Below, piece after piece: positions 9,283 through 17,081 of a stretch of DNA of 64,000 nt; positions within the stretch are counted from its first letter, which is position 1; each line of letters starts with the position of its first letter. Location: the NCBI RefSeq assembly GCF_001612765.1, contig NZ_BDBB01000022.1, positions 1 through 64,000 of the forward strand. The letters run 5' to 3'. This DNA is from Nocardia arthritidis NBRC 100137. Lineage in GTDB: Bacteria; Actinomycetota; Actinomycetes; Mycobacteriales; Mycobacteriaceae. The translations under genes were made by a program, and so were the position numbers. The notes below the pieces were generated by a model. It was not told the origin of the DNA, made no database searches, and worked only from the letters and a program-made list of their open reading frames with translations.

Positions 9283-9594
9283 GTGGGCGGGTCGGAAATG
9301 GTCGGCGTCCGCACGGGGGAGCTCGGTGCGCTGGGCAGTGATTATCGGAGATCGGCGGACGCGGTCCGCGACCAGGCGAAGCGAGTCGCCGATCACCGGT
9401 TCGGCGCCGGCGACGAGGCGGGCCGGAACTATGCGCCGCAGGGCATCGCGGTGCAGCAAGGACTGGAACGGATCAGCGCGTGGCTGCGGAATTGGAGCGA
9501 CGCGACCACCGCCACCGCTGACGCGCTCGGGGCCGCCGTGGTGGCCTACGCCGAGACCGACCAGCAGCGTGCTTCCGAGACGAACAAGACATGA
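9283..9594 (+). CDS. EspC-like type VII secretion substrate
   Basis: The 103-residue, mostly helical protein looks like the EspC/DUF2580 family: no signal peptide, a helix-turn-helix outline and an Ala-rich C-terminus. The tail contains YAETD, which fits the T7SS export motif YxxxD/E (Tyr at about residue 89, Asp at 93). The GTG at 9283 is chosen because GGAGGGGA lies directly upstream; the longer open frame before it is not conserved. It is followed after 58 nt by the large WXG-type gene. From memory, M. tuberculosis has a 103-aa protein (Rv3440c) at this same place between glmM and glmS, followed by an Ala/Pro-rich protein (Rv3439c). Confidence 0.8.
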   Translation: MGGSEMVGVRTGELGALGSDYRRSADAVRDQAKRVADHRFGAGDEAGRNYAPQGIAVQQGLERISAWLRNWSDATTATADALGAAVVAYAETDQQRASETNKT

Positions 9595-9652
9595 GACCGC
9601 CGAATGACACGTGCTCGCACCGGCGACACAACACATTCGAGGAGGCGGGATC

Positions 9653-11455
9653 ATGACGGTTTCCTGGCAGGGCAAGGCGATCGACGCCCTCTTGGACGAC
9701 GGCAGCGCGGGGCTGCGTTACTGGATCGAGTTCATGCCGCTGTACGAGGCGGCGTTCGGCGGCAACGGCGGGCGTGGCGACCTCGGCAAGCTGCTGGCGA
9801 TGTACGACGAGCAGCGCGGCATGCGGTTGGAGAAGCTGGAGCAGGCGGGCGAGGCGCTGAAAGTCGCTCTGGCCGAGGTCGATCGGGAATGGGACGCGCA
9901 GCAGGGTTACACCCGTCGACTGCCCGAGTTGTGGCAGGGAACGGCGGCCGCCGCCGCGCTCGACATGCTCGGCAAACAGTCGGTTCTGGCCGACGAGGAC
10001 CGGCAGCATGCCCGGGCGGCCATGACGGTGATCGCCGATATGGCGAGTTCGCTGCGCTCGGCGGTGGCCGCGAAGGCATTCGCCACCCGGGAGCTGCTGG
10101 AGGGGCCGGTGGGCGGCGGCAAAGTGGTGCAGATCGACGGTAAGACTCCGGACGACGTGAAAGTCATCGTCGAGGTGCATCATGCGCGGGAGTGGATCGA
10201 CGCCGAGCAGGTGCGCGAACTCGGCCGCATATTCCCGGCACTCGCCGTGCCGGAGGACAAGATCAACAAAAGCGTGCTCGGTTTCATCAACTCCGACAGC
10301 AGGAATCTGCTCAGCGGCGCGTACGGCGATCGGGTGCGCAGCGTCACCGACGAGTGGCTGACCAAGACCTTCAAACCGGACTTCGATCGGAAATTGGCGT
10401 CCTACGTCGACGTCTGCGCCGAGGTCGATCGCCTGTTCAAGGACCAGTACAAGAACCTGACCGACGCATTGGCGCAGGTCACCGAACGGGCCTACCCTCG
10501 GCCGGAAGGTCCGACGAATCCACAGCCGGAAACACCGGCCAACCAGGACAAGCCCCAGGGAACGATGGCTCCAGGGCCGCCGGGCACGCCCGCTGCCACG
10601 GTCCCGGCGAGCGCCACGCCGAGCGATGTCCCCGCGTCGGCCACGCCGGCGACACCGAGGACCTCCGGCACGCCGAGCGCTCCGGTTACGCCGACCACCC
10701 CCGTTACGCCGAGCTCTCCCATCACGCCCGCGCCCAGGTTGCCGTCGCTGGACGGACTCGCCGCACTCAGCCAGGTGGCACAGGAATTGTCACCGGTGGC
10801 AACCGGTCTCGGCCAGGCGGTGAACCAGGGACTGTCAACGCTGAGCGGCCTCATCGAAAGCGGAGTAGACGACGCGATCGAAAAGCTCATGCAGAGCGTC
10901 GATCCGCAGACCGCCGAAGCCGACGGCGAGAAGGACGAAGAGAAGGACGAGAATTCCGGGCCCGAGGCGGAGTTCGATATCGGTGGAAAGCATGTGAAGT
11001 TCGAGATGGGCCCGGACGGTCGGTTGCGGCTTCTGCTCTCCGATGCCACCGGCAAGGAACAGGAGTTCACCGTCGAGCTGAACGAGCAAGGCATACCGGT
11101 CATCTCCACAACCGAACCGGAGGCCGAGAACGCCCAGCCCTCGGCGCCGGTTGCTCCGGCGCCCGAGGCCCAGCAGGACGCGGATGCCCCGACGCCGGAG
11201 AGTCGGAAGCGAGAGGAGGCTCCAGCGCCGGAGGCCCAGGAGAAAGAGATTTCGCCCGACTCGGCCCCGGCGCCGGAAACCGATGACGGTCGGCTCGGTG
11301 TGCCGAGCGGAACCTCACCGGGCACCCGGCGCGAGGAAGACGGCGAACACTATCCGAGGCCGATGCCGGAACCGGACGCGCCGGTGGACAGCGGCGCGGA
11401 ACTGGCCGAAGCTGGGCCGCTGGACGCGGATTTCGCCGAGGCGGGCCCGTTGTGA
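9653..11455 (+). CDS. Large WXG-motif, Pro-rich putative type VII secretion effector (EspB/Rv3439c-like)
   Basis: The 600-residue product starts with a helical domain (about 1-290) with a WQG motif at residues 94-96, in the place of the WXG turn of ESX/PE-PPE/EspB proteins. A low-complexity region rich in Pro, Thr, Ala and Ser (about 285-365) follows, then a small beta-rich domain (FDIGGKHVKFEMGPDGRLRLLL), then an acidic Pro/Glu tail. There is no signal peptide or membrane helix. The ATG at 9653 follows GAGGAGGCGGGA. Pairing with an EspC-like gene matches the EspB/Rv3439c type of substrate. What the beta domain binds is unknown. Confidence 0.78.
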   Translation: MTVSWQGKAIDALLDDGSAGLRYWIEFMPLYEAAFGGNGGRGDLGKLLAMYDEQRGMRLEKLEQAGEALKVALAEVDREWDAQQGYTRRLPELWQGTAAAAALDMLGKQSVLADEDRQHARAAMTVIADMASSLRSAVAAKAFATRELLEGPVGGGKVVQIDGKTPDDVKVIVEVHHAREWIDAEQVRELGRIFPALAVPEDKINKSVLGFINSDSRNLLSGAYGDRVRSVTDEWLTKTFKPDFDRKLASYVDVCAEVDRLFKDQYKNLTDALAQVTERAYPRPEGPTNPQPETPANQDKPQGTMAPGPPGTPAATVPASATPSDVPASATPATPRTSGTPSAPVTPTTPVTPSSPITPAPRLPSLDGLAALSQVAQELSPVATGLGQAVNQGLSTLSGLIESGVDDAIEKLMQSVDPQTAEADGEKDEEKDENSGPEAEFDIGGKHVKFEMGPDGRLRLLLSDATGKEQEFTVELNEQGIPVISTTEPEAENAQPSAPVAPAPEAQQDADAPTPESRKREEAPAPEAQEKEISPDSAPAPETDDGRLGVPSGTSPGTRREEDGEHYPRPMPEPDAPVDSGAELAEAGPLDADFAEAGPL

Positions 11456-11502
11456 GCCCGGCCGGGCCGAATCCGCACATCCGATAAGCGAGGAGGCGCA
11501 GC

Positions 11503-11853
11503 ATGGTGAACTACGCCGAGGAAGCGAGGCAACTCGCCGCCGAGAACCAGCGCCGCATGTCGCTGCTGCTCGACGAGATCCAGGCGATCAACGAGCAGAC
11601 CGCGACGACCGGCCGAGAGCTCGCCGACCGCCTGACCGCCGACATGGACGAGTTCTGGACGACGCACGCCGACGAGCTGGGCAAGGCCGCCGCCGAGGCG
11701 GAGGCGCAGCAACGGCTGCAAGACGAGGCACGCGAGCAGCGTGCGGCCATCGCACGATCGATGGCCGCACGCCGCGCCGCACAGATGGTGACTCCGGTCG
11801 ACGAGGAGGACGAGGAAGCCGCGTTCTACAGACGCAAGAGCTGGCTGATCTGA
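11503..11853 (+). CDS. Small coiled-coil protein in the T7SS-substrate cassette
   Basis: The 116-residue protein is almost entirely helical and charged, with heptad-like spacing (about residues 5-95), an acidic stretch DEEDEE and a conserved-looking end YRRKSWLI. It has no cysteine, signal peptide or membrane segment. GAGGAGGCGC precedes the ATG and it lies 47 nt after the WXG-type effector gene, so it is probably co-transcribed. A chaperone or adaptor role for the effector is a guess from context only. Confidence 0.7.
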   Translation: MVNYAEEARQLAAENQRRMSLLLDEIQAINEQTATTGRELADRLTADMDEFWTTHADELGKAAAEAEAQQRLQDEAREQRAAIARSMAARRAAQMVTPVDEEDEEAAFYRRKSWLI

Positions 11854-11880
11854 CCCGGTACTCCGGCGGCGGTGGGCCTG

Positions 11881-12717
11881 CTACCGGCGCAGCAGGGCGG
11901 CGAGCTGGCCGACCTTGAGCTTCGGTGCCGCCTCTTGCTCTTGCGGCGCATCGGGGTCGATGACTGTGGTGTGCGGGATGACCTCTTCGAGTTCCGCGAA
12001 GGCGCGATAGGTCTTGTCGCCCGCGAGCGTGGCGAGCAAGTAACCGGCCAGCAAGGCGCGGGTGGTGCGGGCGGTCTTCGCTTCGTGCTTGCCCGCTCCC
12101 ACGGCGGCGAGTAAGCGCCTGCCCTCGATGATGCCGTTGTGCGAGGCCTTGTCGATGGCGCGCAGGATCGCGGGGCCGCCCCACGCGGTAGCCAGCGGGA
12201 TGGCGTTGGAACTCACCGAGGTGATGTCGGTCGCGCCGGCCAGGATCAACGCCGGAATGTCCAGCTCGGGCGCGACGGCTTCGGCGGCGGGCGCCGTCGG
12301 CGCGGGGAACAGGGCCACGACGGTGGCGACGTCGCGCCGCCCCGCGGCGATGACGGCCGCGCCCGCGCCCATGCCGTGCCCGGCCAGGGCAAGGCGCTCC
12401 GGATGCACGCTGATCTCGCCGTCGCCGAGCCGCACGCCGGTGCAGATGTCGAGCGTGGTGAGCAAATCGGCGGCCAGCCCCAGATGTGACGGAATCGGCC
12501 CGCGCTCGGTATCGGGGGCGGCCGCCACGATGCCCCACGAAGCGAGGTGTTCGAGCAGGGTGCGGTAGTGGCCGACCCCGGTCAGCCAGCCGTGCCCGAA
12601 CGCGACGGCAGGTAGATTCCGCCCCGCCTCGGGGGTGAACACCACCCCCGGCTGGCCGGCGACGGCCAGATTGCCACGCAACACGCGGTGCGGGCCGCGG
12701 CTGGTCAGGGTGCTCAT
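11881..12717 (-). CDS. Alpha/beta-hydrolase-fold protein lacking the nucleophile serine
   Basis: The 278-residue protein has the cutinase/dienelactone-hydrolase outline: FGHGWLTGVGHYRTLLEHLASW near the start, the nucleophile elbow LALAGHGMGAGA, an acid-loop candidate GATDITS and a histidine-loop candidate KASHNG. The elbow reads G-H-G-M-G; the usual G-H-S-M-G serine is replaced by glycine (GGC codon), so ordinary Ser-His-Asp catalysis is not possible. The rest of the fold looks intact, which suggests a retained non-catalytic function rather than decay. It is divergent from glmS. From memory, Rv3438 of M. tuberculosis has similar size and location. The ATG at 12717 is the most likely start; a GTG lies four codons upstream. 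Confidence 0.82.
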   Translation of the reverse strand: MSTLTSRGPHRVLRGNLAVAGQPGVVFTPEAGRNLPAVAFGHGWLTGVGHYRTLLEHLASWGIVAAAPDTERGPIPSHLGLAADLLTTLDICTGVRLGDGEISVHPERLALAGHGMGAGAAVIAAGRRDVATVVALFPAPTAPAAEAVAPELDIPALILAGATDITSVSSNAIPLATAWGGPAILRAIDKASHNGIIEGRRLLAAVGAGKHEAKTARTTRALLAGYLLATLAGDKTYRAFAELEEVIPHTTVIDPDAPQEQEAAPKLKVGQLAALLRR

Positions 12718-12777
12718 TAGCGATTTCACAGACGCCGACACGACGTGAACGTTATCCGATAAGTAGTGTGGTGAGCC

Positions 12778-14661
12778 ATGTGCGGAATCGTGGGGTACGT
12801 CGGGTACCGAGACGCGCTCGGCGTCGTCGTTGACGCGTTGCGCCGCATGGAATATCGCGGTTACGACTCCGCGGGTGTGGCGATCCTGGACGGCGTGGGC
12901 GCGCTGGCGGTGGAACGCAAGGCCGGTCGCCTGGCGAATCTGGAGGCCCAGCTCTCCGAAACCGGCATCGATCGTTTCGTGGGCACCACGGGCATCGGGC
13001 ACACCCGCTGGGCCACGCACGGCGCGCCGACCGATCGCAACGCGCACCCGCACCGGGACGACAGCGGCAAGGTCGCCGTGGTGCACAACGGCATCATCGA
13101 GAACTTCGCTCCGCTGCGGCGCGAGCTGGAGGACGCCGGGGTCGAGCTGCACAGCGACACGGACACCGAGGTCGCCGTGCACTTGGTGGCCCGCGCGTAC
13201 GCCGACGGCCCGACCGCCGGTGATTTCGCGGCCAGCGCACTGTCGGTGCTGCGTCGGCTGGAGGGGGCGTTCACCCTGGTCTTCACGCACGCCGACCACC
13301 CGGACATGATCGTGGCCGCGCGCCGCTCCACGCCACTGGTGGTTGGCGTCGGCAAGGGCGAGATGTTCATCGCCTCCGACGTCACGGCGTTCATCGAGCA
13401 CACCCGCGAAGCGGTCGAACTCGGCCAGGACCAAGCCGTCGTGATCACCGTGGACAGCTACCGGGTCACCGATTTCGCGGGCGCGGACGCGCGTGCGCGC
13501 ACCCGCCCGTTCACGATCGACTGGGACCTGGCGGCCGCCGAGAAGGGCGGCCACGACTACTTCATGCTCAAGGAGATCGAGGAGCAGCCCGCCGCGGTCG
13601 CGGACACCCTGATGGGGCATTTCAGCACCGATCGCGACGGCGGGGGCCGGATCGTGCTGGACGAGCAGCGCCTCGCCGACCAGGAGCTGCGCGATTTCGA
13701 CAAGGTGTTCGTCGTCGCGTGCGGCAGCGCCTATCACTCCGGGCTGCTGGCGAAGTACGCCATCGAGCACTGGACTCGACTGCCCGTCGAGGTCGAGCTG
13801 GCCAGTGAGTTCCGCTACCGCGACCCGGTGCTGGACCGCTCGACGCTGGTGGTGGCGATCTCCCAGTCCGGCGAGACCGCCGACACGCTGGAGGCGGTGC
13901 GCCACGCGAAAGAGCAGAAGGCGCGCGTCCTCGCGATCTGCAATACGAACGGCGCGCAGATTCCCCGCGAGTCCGACGCGGTCCTCTACACCAGGGCCGG
14001 GCCGGAGATCGGCGTCGCATCCACCAAGGCGTTCCTGGCCCAGGTGACCGCGAACTATCTGGTCGGGCTGGCCCTGGCGCAGGCGCGCGGCACCAAGTAC
14101 CCGGACGAGGTGGCCCGCGAGTTCGCCGAACTCGAGGCGATGCCGAAGCTGGTGGAACGCGTGCTGGAGACCGCGCCGCAGGTGCGGACCATCGCGCGGG
14201 AACTGGCCCAGGTGCAGACCGTGCTGTTCCTGGGACGTCACGTCGGCTACCCGGTGGCATTGGAGGGCGCGCTCAAGCTCAAAGAGCTGGCCTACATGCA
14301 CGCCGAGGGATTCGCGGCGGGTGAGCTCAAGCACGGCCCGATCGCGCTGATCGAGGACGGTCTCCCGGTGATCGTGGTGATGCCGTCGCCGAAGGGGCGC
14401 GCGGTGCTGCACTCGAAGCTGCTGAGCAACATCCGGGAGATCCAGGCGCGCGGCGCGCGCACCATCGTGATCGCGGAGGAAGGCGACGATACGGTGCGCC
14501 CGTTCGCCGACGACCTCATCGAGATCCCCAGCGCGCCGACGCTGTTCCAGCCGCTGTTGTCGACGGTCCCGCTGCAGATCTTCGCCGCCGAGGTGGCGCA
14601 GGCGCGCGGCTACGACGTCGACAAGCCCCGTAACTTGGCCAAGTCCGTCACCGTGGAATAG
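12778..14661 (+). CDS. glmS: Glutamine-fructose-6-phosphate aminotransferase (isomerizing)
   Basis: GlmS makes glucosamine-6-phosphate from fructose-6-phosphate and glutamine, the first step toward UDP-GlcNAc. The 627-residue protein begins MCGIVGYVG, where Cys2 is the amidotransferase nucleophile. The N-terminal glutaminase domain (1-240) has GHTRWATHG and HNGIIEN. Two SIS sugar-isomerase domains follow, with ACGSAYHSG and SQSGETADT. It ends with DKPRNLAKSVTVE, the family's standard C-terminus. The start follows a divergent promoter region shared with the hydrolase gene; glmM is nearby. Confidence 0.98.
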   Translation: MCGIVGYVGYRDALGVVVDALRRMEYRGYDSAGVAILDGVGALAVERKAGRLANLEAQLSETGIDRFVGTTGIGHTRWATHGAPTDRNAHPHRDDSGKVAVVHNGIIENFAPLRRELEDAGVELHSDTDTEVAVHLVARAYADGPTAGDFAASALSVLRRLEGAFTLVFTHADHPDMIVAARRSTPLVVGVGKGEMFIASDVTAFIEHTREAVELGQDQAVVITVDSYRVTDFAGADARARTRPFTIDWDLAAAEKGGHDYFMLKEIEEQPAAVADTLMGHFSTDRDGGGRIVLDEQRLADQELRDFDKVFVVACGSAYHSGLLAKYAIEHWTRLPVEVELASEFRYRDPVLDRSTLVVAISQSGETADTLEAVRHAKEQKARVLAICNTNGAQIPRESDAVLYTRAGPEIGVASTKAFLAQVTANYLVGLALAQARGTKYPDEVAREFAELEAMPKLVERVLETAPQVRTIARELAQVQTVLFLGRHVGYPVALEGALKLKELAYMHAEGFAAGELKHGPIALIEDGLPVIVVMPSPKGRAVLHSKLLSNIREIQARGARTIVIAEEGDDTVRPFADDLIEIPSAPTLFQPLLSTVPLQIFAAEVAQARGYDVDKPRNLAKSVTVE

Positions 14662-14664
14662 CTC

Positions 14665-14696
14665 GGTGGCCGCGCACTCTCGAGTGCGCGGCCACC
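14665..14696. terminator. Bidirectional terminator between glmS and the MFS gene
   Basis: Arms 14665-14678 and 14683-14696 form a perfect 14-bp stem with a 4-nt loop, 3 nt after the glmS stop. The MFS gene converges from the right and ends 14 nt away, so the hairpin probably serves both. Confidence 0.8.
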
Positions 14697-14709
14697 CTCG
14701 CCATCTCGG

Positions 14710-15897
14710 CTATGCCCGCACGGTGACCAAGGGTTCCTCCGGGACGGCGGGCGCAGCGCGGCGCTCGAGGTATCCGGACCCGACCGCGAGAACCAGCGCG
14801 ACCAGGACCAACCCGACGCCGACCCAGTTGGGGGCGGTGTAGCCGAGGCCCGCGGCGATCACCACGCCACCGAGCCAGGCCGACACCGCGTTGCCCAGAT
14901 TGAACGCGCCGATGTTGACCGCGGAGGCCAGGGTGGGCGCGCCCGCCGCTTGGTCGAGGACGCGCTTCTGCAGCGGCGGGACGGTCGCGAATCCGAGGGC
15001 GCCGATCAGCACGACCGTGACAGCGGCGGCGACCTTGTCGTGGGCGGTGACGGTGAACAGCGCGAGAACGACCGCGAGCCCGCCGAGGGTGATATACAGC
15101 ATCGGCATCAGGTGGCGGTCGGCGAACTTACCGCCGATCAGATTGCCCGCGAAGAAGCCGACGCCGAACAGCACGAGCAGCCAGGTGACCGAGCTCTCCG
15201 CGTAGCCGGTCACCTCGGTCATCATCGGCGCCAGGTAGGTGATCGCGGCGAAAACTCCGCCGAAGCCGAGCACCGTCATCGCCATCGCCAGCAGCACCTG
15301 GAGATTGCGGAACACCGCCAGTTCGGTGCGTAGCCGGGCGTTCGCGGCCGCGGGCTGTTCCGGCACAAGCGCCGCGACGCCCAGCAAGCCGATCAGCCCG
15401 ATCAGTGCGACGAACAAGAAGGTCAGCCGCCAGCCGAAATGCTGGCCGAGCAGCGTCCCCAGCGGCACACCGACCACGGTGGCGACGGTGAGCCCGGTGA
15501 ACATGATCGCGATGGCACCGGCGCGCCGGTCGGTGCTGACGAGGGTTCCGGCGACTACGGCACCGATCCCGAAGAACGCGCCGTGGGCGAGCGAGGCCAC
15601 GATGCGCCCGGTGAGCATCAGGGCGAAAGTCGGTGCGGCGGCGGACAGGATGTTGCCGAGGACGAGCAGAGTGAGCATGCCGAGCAGCATGCGTTTGCGC
15701 GAAACCCGGGTGCCCAGGCCGGTCATCAGCGGCGCACCCGCCACGACACCGAGCGCGTATCCGGTAACCAGCAGGCCCGCGGTGGGGATGGACACCGCGT
15801 AGGTGTCGGCGATGTCGGGCAGCAAGCCGACGACGACGAATTCCGTTGTCCCGATGCCGAATGCCCCGAGGGTCAGGGCGAGAAGGGCGAGGGGCAT
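14710..15897 (-). CDS. MFS transporter, AraJ/DHA1-type drug efflux
   Basis: The 395-residue protein has about 12 hydrophobic segments. The first is LLALTLGAFGIGTTEFVVVGLL, typical of the AraJ/sugar-efflux and Cmx-type DHA1 group. A motif-A-like loop, GLGTRVSRKRML, lies between segments 2 and 3. GGAGG precedes the ATG. It is divergent from a MarR-family gene across a 139-bp gap, the common arrangement for drug-responsive efflux. Substrate is unknown. Confidence 0.88.
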   Translation of the reverse strand: MPLALLALTLGAFGIGTTEFVVVGLLPDIADTYAVSIPTAGLLVTGYALGVVAGAPLMTGLGTRVSRKRMLLGMLTLLVLGNILSAAAPTFALMLTGRIVASLAHGAFFGIGAVVAGTLVSTDRRAGAIAIMFTGLTVATVVGVPLGTLLGQHFGWRLTFLFVALIGLIGLLGVAALVPEQPAAANARLRTELAVFRNLQVLLAMAMTVLGFGGVFAAITYLAPMMTEVTGYAESSVTWLLVLFGVGFFAGNLIGGKFADRHLMPMLYITLGGLAVVLALFTVTAHDKVAAAVTVVLIGALGFATVPPLQKRVLDQAAGAPTLASAVNIGAFNLGNAVSAWLGGVVIAAGLGYTAPNWVGVGLVLVALVLAVGSGYLERRAAPAVPEEPLVTVRA

Positions 15898-15943
15898 GAG
15901 GGAGCCTCCACATGATGTTGCGTCAGATCCTTACAGGCGTAGA

Positions 15944-15952
15944 CAATAATTG
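15944..15952. promoter_or_regulatory. Possible MarR operator core (CAAT-A-ATTG)
   Basis: CAAT and ATTG form a perfect short dyad in an AT-rich patch of the MFS/marR divergent spacer. The symmetry is short, so this is only a candidate site. Confidence 0.3.
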
Positions 15953-16036
15953 CAGACGCTGTTTAATCGCAAGCGCGGGCTATTGTGAGGTCTGGCTATC
16001 CTGGAGTCCTGTCCCCCGACGCCGAAGGAAATGCCG

Positions 16037-16528
16037 ATGACCGCGGATGCCGCTCTGACCGGCCTCGCCGATGGTTGGTACGCACTCTCGCTGCTGCACG
16101 ACCGGATCGAGGCGCACATCGAGCGGGCCCTGCAATCCGGCCATGACCTGAGCGTTCGCGAATACTCACTACTGGTCGTCCTGAGCCGCCAGCACGACGG
16201 GCCGGGCGGGCACCTGCGGATGAACCAGGTCGCCGAAGCCGTGGTGCTGAGCCAGAGCGCCACCACCCGGCTGGTCTCCCGGCTCGAGGACCGCGGCCTG
16301 CTCCAGCGGTACCTCTGCCCGGACGACCGCCGCGGTATCTACACCGACGTGACCGCGGCGGGCTTGGACCTGCTCGAGCAGGCCCGGCCCACACACGACG
16401 CCGCCCTCGCCGGCGCTCTCGGCCAAGCGGCCGCCAACCCGGAACTCGCGCCGCTGGTGGCCGCGGTCGAGGCGCTGAACACCAGTTCAGCCCACGGGGC
16501 CCGGCCGCGGGACTACCGCCCGGTGTGA
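16037..16528 (+). CDS. MarR-family transcriptional regulator
   Basis: The 163-residue protein has the MarR winged helix: LSVREYSLLVVLSRQ, recognition helix MNQVAEAVVLSQSATTRLVSRL and wing DDRRGIYTDVT. The ATG at 16037 is preferred over that at 16031 because GAAGGA (16024-16029) is then 7 nt away rather than 1. It is divergent from an MFS exporter and is the likely repressor of that gene and of itself. The ligand is unknown. Confidence 0.9.
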   Translation: MTADAALTGLADGWYALSLLHDRIEAHIERALQSGHDLSVREYSLLVVLSRQHDGPGGHLRMNQVAEAVVLSQSATTRLVSRLEDRGLLQRYLCPDDRRGIYTDVTAAGLDLLEQARPTHDAALAGALGQAAANPELAPLVAAVEALNTSSAHGARPRDYRPV

Positions 16529-16607
16529 GCTGAGGCGATTCGCGTATCAGCTCGGACGCCGACCGGCGCCCGAATCGGTTGCTCCGGTGCGGTGTCGCGT
16601 CCGCGGG

Positions 16608-17039
16608 TTATTCGACGGTGACCGTCCCGCGCATCTCCGGGTGCAGCGAGCAAAGATAGCGATAGGCGCCGGGCGTGGTGAAGGTGTAGCTCCACTCGCC
16701 CTTGTCGATGATCGGGCTGTTGATGCCCATCGCCTTGTCACCGATGCCCTGCACGGTGTGCGGCACCTTGTCGCCGAATTTCCAGGTGACCGTGTCGCCG
16801 ACCTTGATGGTGACCTCGGCGGGGGAGAATTTCATGTCGTCCACCGCGATGGTGGCGGCGGCGGGCTTGCGCTCACCGGTCTGCTGAGCGGTGGTGGTGG
16901 CCGGCCGAGCCGGTTTCCTCGTGGTGGTGGGGGACGAACCGGATTCCTCGCCGCCGCAGCCGGACAGCAGCAGCGCGCCGGCCAGGGCGACTCCCGTGAG
17001 GACGCGGACGGTCCCATTGCGGCGGCGAACGCTTGGCAT
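16608..17039 (-). CDS. Cupredoxin lipoprotein (type I copper)
   Basis: The 143-residue precursor has a lipoprotein signal (VALAGALLLSGC), a Ser/Thr/Pro-rich linker and a plastocyanin-like domain. The copper ligands are visible as His in VPHTVQG and Cys, His and Met in CSLHPEM, giving a complete type I site. It should be a membrane-anchored extracytoplasmic electron carrier or copper binder. It is divergent from nnr with only 42 nt between, so their promoters must overlap. Confidence 0.9.
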   Translation of the reverse strand: MPSVRRRNGTVRVLTGVALAGALLLSGCGGEESGSSPTTTRKPARPATTTAQQTGERKPAAATIAVDDMKFSPAEVTIKVGDTVTWKFGDKVPHTVQGIGDKAMGINSPIIDKGEWSYTFTTPGAYRYLCSLHPEMRGTVTVE

Positions 17040-17081
17040 GATGGCCAAGCGTAGTAGGCCACACCGACGGAGGGAGCGGCG

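Noticed and set aside
11881..14412. Minus-strand open frame of 843 codons
   Set aside because: Only the part up to 12717 is protein-like (hydrolase); the rest is antisense to glmS and is an artefact of high GC.
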